Made by a program: the position numbers and the translations under genes. The notes below the pieces were generated by a model. The model was given only the letters and a program-made list of their open reading frames with translations, ran no database searches and was not told the DNA's origin. From positions 26,967-90,966 of the forward strand of contig CANXME010000560.1 of the NCBI GenBank assembly GCA_948144175.1: 64,000 nt of DNA. The letters are read 5' to 3'. Positions 59,812-64,000 of this stretch are shown here, piece by piece. The stretch comes from Closterium sp. NIES-65 (taxonomy: Eukaryota > Streptophyta > Zygnematophyceae > Desmidiales > Closteriaceae). Every line of letters starts with the position of its first letter. The stretch's first letter is position 1.

Positions 59812-62800
59812 CTTTTTATTTTGCACACGCTAGGCCCTTGTTTTTTTGTTTTTGCACACGCTAGGCCCTTGTTGTTTCTATTTTGCACACGCTATGCCCT
59901 TGTTCTTTTTATTTTGCACACGCTAGGCCCTTCTTCTTGCAATTTTGCACATGCTAGACCCTTGTTCTTTTTATTTTGCACACGCTAGGCCTTTGTTCTT
60001 GCTCTTTTGCGATCGCTAGGCCCTTGTTCTTGATTTGTTGCACACGCTAGGCCCTTGCTCCTGCTATTTTGCACTCGCTAGGCCCTTGTTCTTGCAACTT
60101 TGCACACGCTAGGCCCTTGTTCTTGCAATTTTGCACACACTAGGCCCTTGTTCTTTTTATTTTGCACACGCTATGCCCTTGTTCTTTTCATTCTGCACAC
60201 GCTAGGCCCTTGTTCTTGCTATTTTGCACACGCTATGCCCTTGTTCTTTTTATTTTGCACACGCTAGGCCCTTGTTCTTGCAATTTTGCACATGCTTGAC
60301 CCTTGTTCTTTTTATCTTGCACACGCTAGGCCCTTGTTGTTGCTATTTTGCACACGCTATGCCCTTGTTCTTTTTATTTTGCACACGTTAGGCCCTTCTT
60401 CTTGCAATTTTGCACATGCTAGACCCTTGTTCTTTTTATTTTGCACACGTTCGGCTCTTGTTCTTGCTCTTTTGCGAATGCTAGGCCCTTGTTCTTGATT
60501 TGTTACACACCCTAGGCCCTTGCTCTTGCTTTTTTGCACTCGCTAGGCCCTTGTTCTTGCAACTTTGCACACGCTAGGCCCTTGTTCTTGCAATTTTGCA
60601 CACACTAGGCCCTTGTTCTTTTTATTTTGCACACGCTATGCCCTTATTCTTTTTATTTTGCACACGCTAGGCCCTTGTTCTTGCTATTTTGCACACGCTA
60701 TGCCCTTGTTCTTTTTATTTTGCACACGCTAGGCCCTTGTTCTTGCAATTTTGCACATGCTAGACCCTTGTTCTTTTTATTTTGCACACGCTAGGCCCTT
60801 GTTCTTGCTATTTCGCGAACGCTAGGCCCTTGTTCTTGATTGTTTGCACACGCTAGGCCCTTGCTCTTGCAATTTTGCACTCGCTAGGCCCTTGTTCTTG
60901 CAATTTTGCACACGCTAGGCCCTTGTTCTTGCAATTTTGCACACGCTAGGCCCTTATTCTTTTTATTTTGCACACGCTAGGCCCTTGTTCTTTCTATTTT
61001 GCACACGCTAGGCCCTTGTTCTTGCTATTTTGCACATGCTATGCCCTTGTTCTTTTTTTTTTGCACACGCTAGGCCCTTGTTCTTGCTATTTCGCGAACA
61101 CAAGGCCCTTGTTCTTGATTTTTTGCACACGCTAGGCCCTTGCTCTTGCTATTTTGCACTCGCTAGGCCCTTTTTCTTGCAATTTTGCACACGCTAGGCC
61201 CTTGTTCTTGCAATTTTGCACACGCTAGGCCCTTGTTCTTTTTATTTTGCACACACTAGGCCCTTGTTCTTTTTATTTTGCACACGCTAGGCCCTTGTTT
61301 TTTTTTTTTTGCACACGCTAGGCCCTTGTTGTTGCTATTTTGCACACGCTATGCCCTTGTTCTTTTTATTTTGCACACGCTAGGCCCTTCTTCTTGCAAT
61401 TTTGCACATGCTAGACCCTTGTTCTTTTCATTTTGCACACGCTAGGCCCTTGTTCTTGCTCTTTTGCGAACGCTAGGCCCTTGTTCTTGATTTGTTGCAC
61501 ACGCTAGGCCCTTGCTCTTGCTATTTTGCACTCGCTAGGCCCTTGTTCTTGCAACTTTGCACACGCTAGGCCCTTGTTCTTGCAATTTTGCACACACTAG
61601 GCCCTTGTTCTTTTTATTTTGCACACGCTATGCCTTTGTTCTTTTCATTTTGCACACGCTAGGCCCTTGTTCTTGCTATTTTGCACACGCTATGCCCTTG
61701 TTCTTTTTATTTTGCACACCATAGGCCCTTGTTCTTGCAATTTTGCACATGCTAGACCCTTGTTCTTTTTATCTTGCACACGCTAGGCCCTTGTTCTTGC
61801 TATTTCGCGAACGCTAGGCCCTTGTTCTTGATTTTTTGCACACGCTAGGCCCTTGCTCTTGCTATTTTGCACTCGCTAGGCCCTTGTTCTTGCAATTTTG
61901 CACACGCTAGGCCCTTGTTCTTTTTATTTTGCACACGCTAGGCCCTTAATCTTTTTATTTTGCACACGCTAGGCCCTTGTTCTTGCTATTTTGCACATGC
62001 TATGCCCTTGTTCTTTTTATTTTGCACACGCTAGGCCCTTGTTCTTGCAATTTTGCACAGACTAGACCCTTGTACTTTTGATTTTGCACACACTAGGCCC
62101 TTGTTCTTGCTATTTCGCGAACGCTAGGCCCTTGTTCTTGATTTTTTGCACACGCTAGGCCCTTGCTCTTGCTATTTTGTACTCGCTAGGCCCTTGTTCT
62201 TGCAATTTTGCACACGCTAGGCCCTTGTTCTTGCAATTTTGCACACGCTAGGCCCTTGTTCTTTTTATTTTGCATACGCTAGGCGCTTGTTCTTGCTATT
62301 TTGCATACGCTATGCCCTAGTTCTTTTTATCTTGCACACGCTAGGCCCTTGTTCTTGCAATTTTGCACATGCTAGACCCTTGTTCTTTTATTTTGCACAC
62401 GCTAGGCTCTTGTTCTTGCTATTTCGCGAACGCTAGGCCCTTGTTCTCGATTTTTTGCACACGCTAGGCCCTTGCTCTTGCTATTTTGCACTCGCTAGGC
62501 CCTTCTTCTTGCAATTTTGCACATGCTAGGCCCTTGTTCTTTTTATTTTGCATACGCTAGGCCCTTGTTTTTGCTATTTTGCACATGCTATGCCTTTGTT
62601 CTTTTTATTTTGCACACGCTGGGCCCTTGTTCTTGCAATTTGGCACATGCTAGACCCTTTTTCTTTTTATTTTGCACATGCTAGGCCATTGCTCTTGCTA
62701 TTTTGCACTCGCTAGACCCTTGTTCTTGCAATTTTGCACACGCTAGGCCCTTGTTCTTGCAATTTTGCACACGCTAGGCCCTTGCTCTTTTTATTTTGCA

Positions 62801-64000
62801 CACGCTAGGCCCTTGTTCTTTTTATTTTGCACACGCTAGGCCCTTGTTCTTGCTATTTTGCACACGCTATGCCCTAGTTCTTTTTATCTTGCACACGCTA
62901 GGCCCTTGTTCTTGCAATTTTGCACATGCTAGACCCTTGTTCTTTTTATTTTGCACTCGCTAGGCCCTTGTTCTTGCTATTTCGCGAATACTAGGCCCTT
63001 GTTCTTGATTTTTTGCACACGCTAGGCCCTTGCACTTGCTATTTTGCACTCGCTAGGCCCTTGTTCTTGCAATTATGCACACGCTAGGCCCTTGTTCTTT
63101 TTATTTTGCACACGCTAGGCCCTTGTTTTTTTTATTTTGCACACGCTAGGCCCTTGTTGTTGCTATTTTGCACACGCTATGCCCTTGTTCTTTTTATTTT
63201 GCACACGCTAGGCCCTTCTTCTTGCAATTTTGCACATGCTAGACCCTTGTTCTTTTTATTTTGCACACGCTCGGCCCTTGTTCTTGCTCTTTTGCGAACG
63301 CTAGGCCCTGGTTCTTGATTTGTTGCACACCCTAGACCCTTGCTCTTGCTATTTTGTACTCGCTAGGCCCTTGTTCTTGCAACTTTGCACACGCTAGGCC
63401 CTTGTTCTTGCAATTTTGCACACACTAGGCCCTTGTTCTTTTTATTTTGCACACGCTATGCCCTTGTTCTTTTTATTTTGCACACGCTATGCCCTTGTTC
63501 TTTTATTTTGCACACGCTAGGCCCTTGTTCTTGATTTTTTGCACACGCTAAGCCCTTGCTCTTGCTATTTTGCACTCGCTAGGCCCTTGTTCTCGCAATT
63601 TTGCACACGCTAGGCCCTTGTTCTTGCAATTTTGCACACGCTAGGCCCCTTGTTCTTTTTATTGTGCACACGCTAGGCACTTGTTCTTGCAATTTTGCAC
63701 ATGCTAGACCCTTGTTCTATTTATTTTGCACACGCTAGGCCCTTGTTCTTGCAATTTTGCACATGCTAGACCCTTGTTCTTTTTATTTTGCATACGCTAG
63801 GCCCTTGTTCTTGCTATTTCGCGAACGCTAGGGCCCTTGTTCTTGATTGTTTGCACACGCTAGGCCCTTGCTCTTGCTATTTTGCACTCGCTAGGCCTTG
63901 TTCTTGCAATTTTGCACACGCTAGGCCCTTGTTCTTGCAATTTTGCACACGCTAGGCCCTTATTCTTTTTATTTTGCACACGTTGGCCCTTGTTCTTTTT

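Larger units (their letters stand above)
44202..64000 (-). repeat. 31-bp satellite, inverted arm (right end outside window)
   Basis: This is 19.8 kb of the same 31-bp monomer read from the other strand, constant half GCACACGCTAGGCCC. The A-rich half appears as TTGTTCTTGCAATTTT, TTGTTCTTTTTATTTT, TTGCTCTTGCTATTTT or TTGTTCTTGATTTTTT. The same variant set as on the left is present, including TCTAGCATGTGC and TTCGCGAA monomers, so the variants existed before the inversion. I see no 18-bp unit and no 258-bp element. Tandem blocks of 372, about 1950, 248, 4708 and 496 bp are visible. Open frames here are at most about 140 codons with a 31-residue periodicity, and I read them as non-coding. Confidence 0.95.

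Noticed and set aside
44202..64000. Many 60-140 codon open frames with cysteine- and leucine-rich 31-residue repeats, and matching ones on the minus strand in the left half
   Set aside because: These are readings of three consecutive 31-bp monomers (93 bp, 31 codons). They end wherever a monomer variant adds a stop. I treat them as non-coding.
1..64000. Telomeric repeats, rRNA genes, tRNA genes, or a centromere-protein binding box
   Set aside because: I looked for TTAGGG- and TTTAGGG-type runs, rRNA-like blocks and a CENP-B-like box and saw none.

Overview
This window contains no gene that I can support. It is almost entirely tandemly repeated (satellite) DNA built from two unrelated short monomers, plus eight copies of one 258-bp element that looks like a solo LTR. 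A satellite of this scale, with higher-order structure and an LTR with a 5-bp target-site duplication, points to a nuclear eukaryotic genome: heterochromatin, possibly pericentromeric or subtelomeric. I see no telomere repeat, rRNA, tRNA or coding exon that would fix the lineage. Plant, alga, fungus and others all remain possible.

Layout. Four arrays of an 18-bp, CpG-rich monomer (ACAAGCATGCGTCCGGAC) lie at 1-4885 (A, cut by the window edge), 15823-18348 (B), 29446-32312 (C) and 35838-38200 (D). They alternate with arrays of a 31-bp monomer at 4886-15822, 18349-29445, 32313-35837 and 38201-44201. The 31-bp monomer has a fairly constant half, GGGCCTAGCGTGTGC, and a variable A-rich half such as AAAATTGCAAGAACAA or AAAATAAAAAGAACAA. 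The 258-bp element (TGTC...GACA, flanked by GGGCC on both sides) sits inside the 31-bp arrays at 5775, 7897, 11384, 19486, 22852, 25412, 33450 and 39338, always at the same base of the monomer. At 44201/44202 the 31-bp satellite flips orientation. The remaining 19.8 kb (44202-64000) is the reverse-complement orientation and contains neither the 18-bp monomer nor the 258-bp element.

Organisation. The left 44 kb is best read as a composite macro-repeat: 18-bp array, then a fixed stretch of 31-bp monomers, then the LTR, then more 31-bp monomers. The distance from the end of the 18-bp array to the next LTR is exactly 1137 bp in three of four units, and 889 bp in the first (248 bp, or eight monomers, shorter). 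One LTR insertion therefore appears to have been captured and amplified with the satellite. Nested tandem duplications are visible throughout (about 248, 372, 496, 522, 558, 775, 992, 1950, 2560, 4708 and 5900-6400 bp). Most of the 31-bp-array periods are whole multiples of 31, as expected from unequal exchange in register.

Coding potential. The long open frames in the 18-bp arrays arise because 18 is divisible by 3 and the monomer has no stop in any of six frames. They are not evidence of proteins. The short open frames in the 31-bp arrays have the same kind of explanation. The features of interest are the composite architecture, the captured LTR and the orientation switch, not a gene system. 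All copy comparisons were made by eye.
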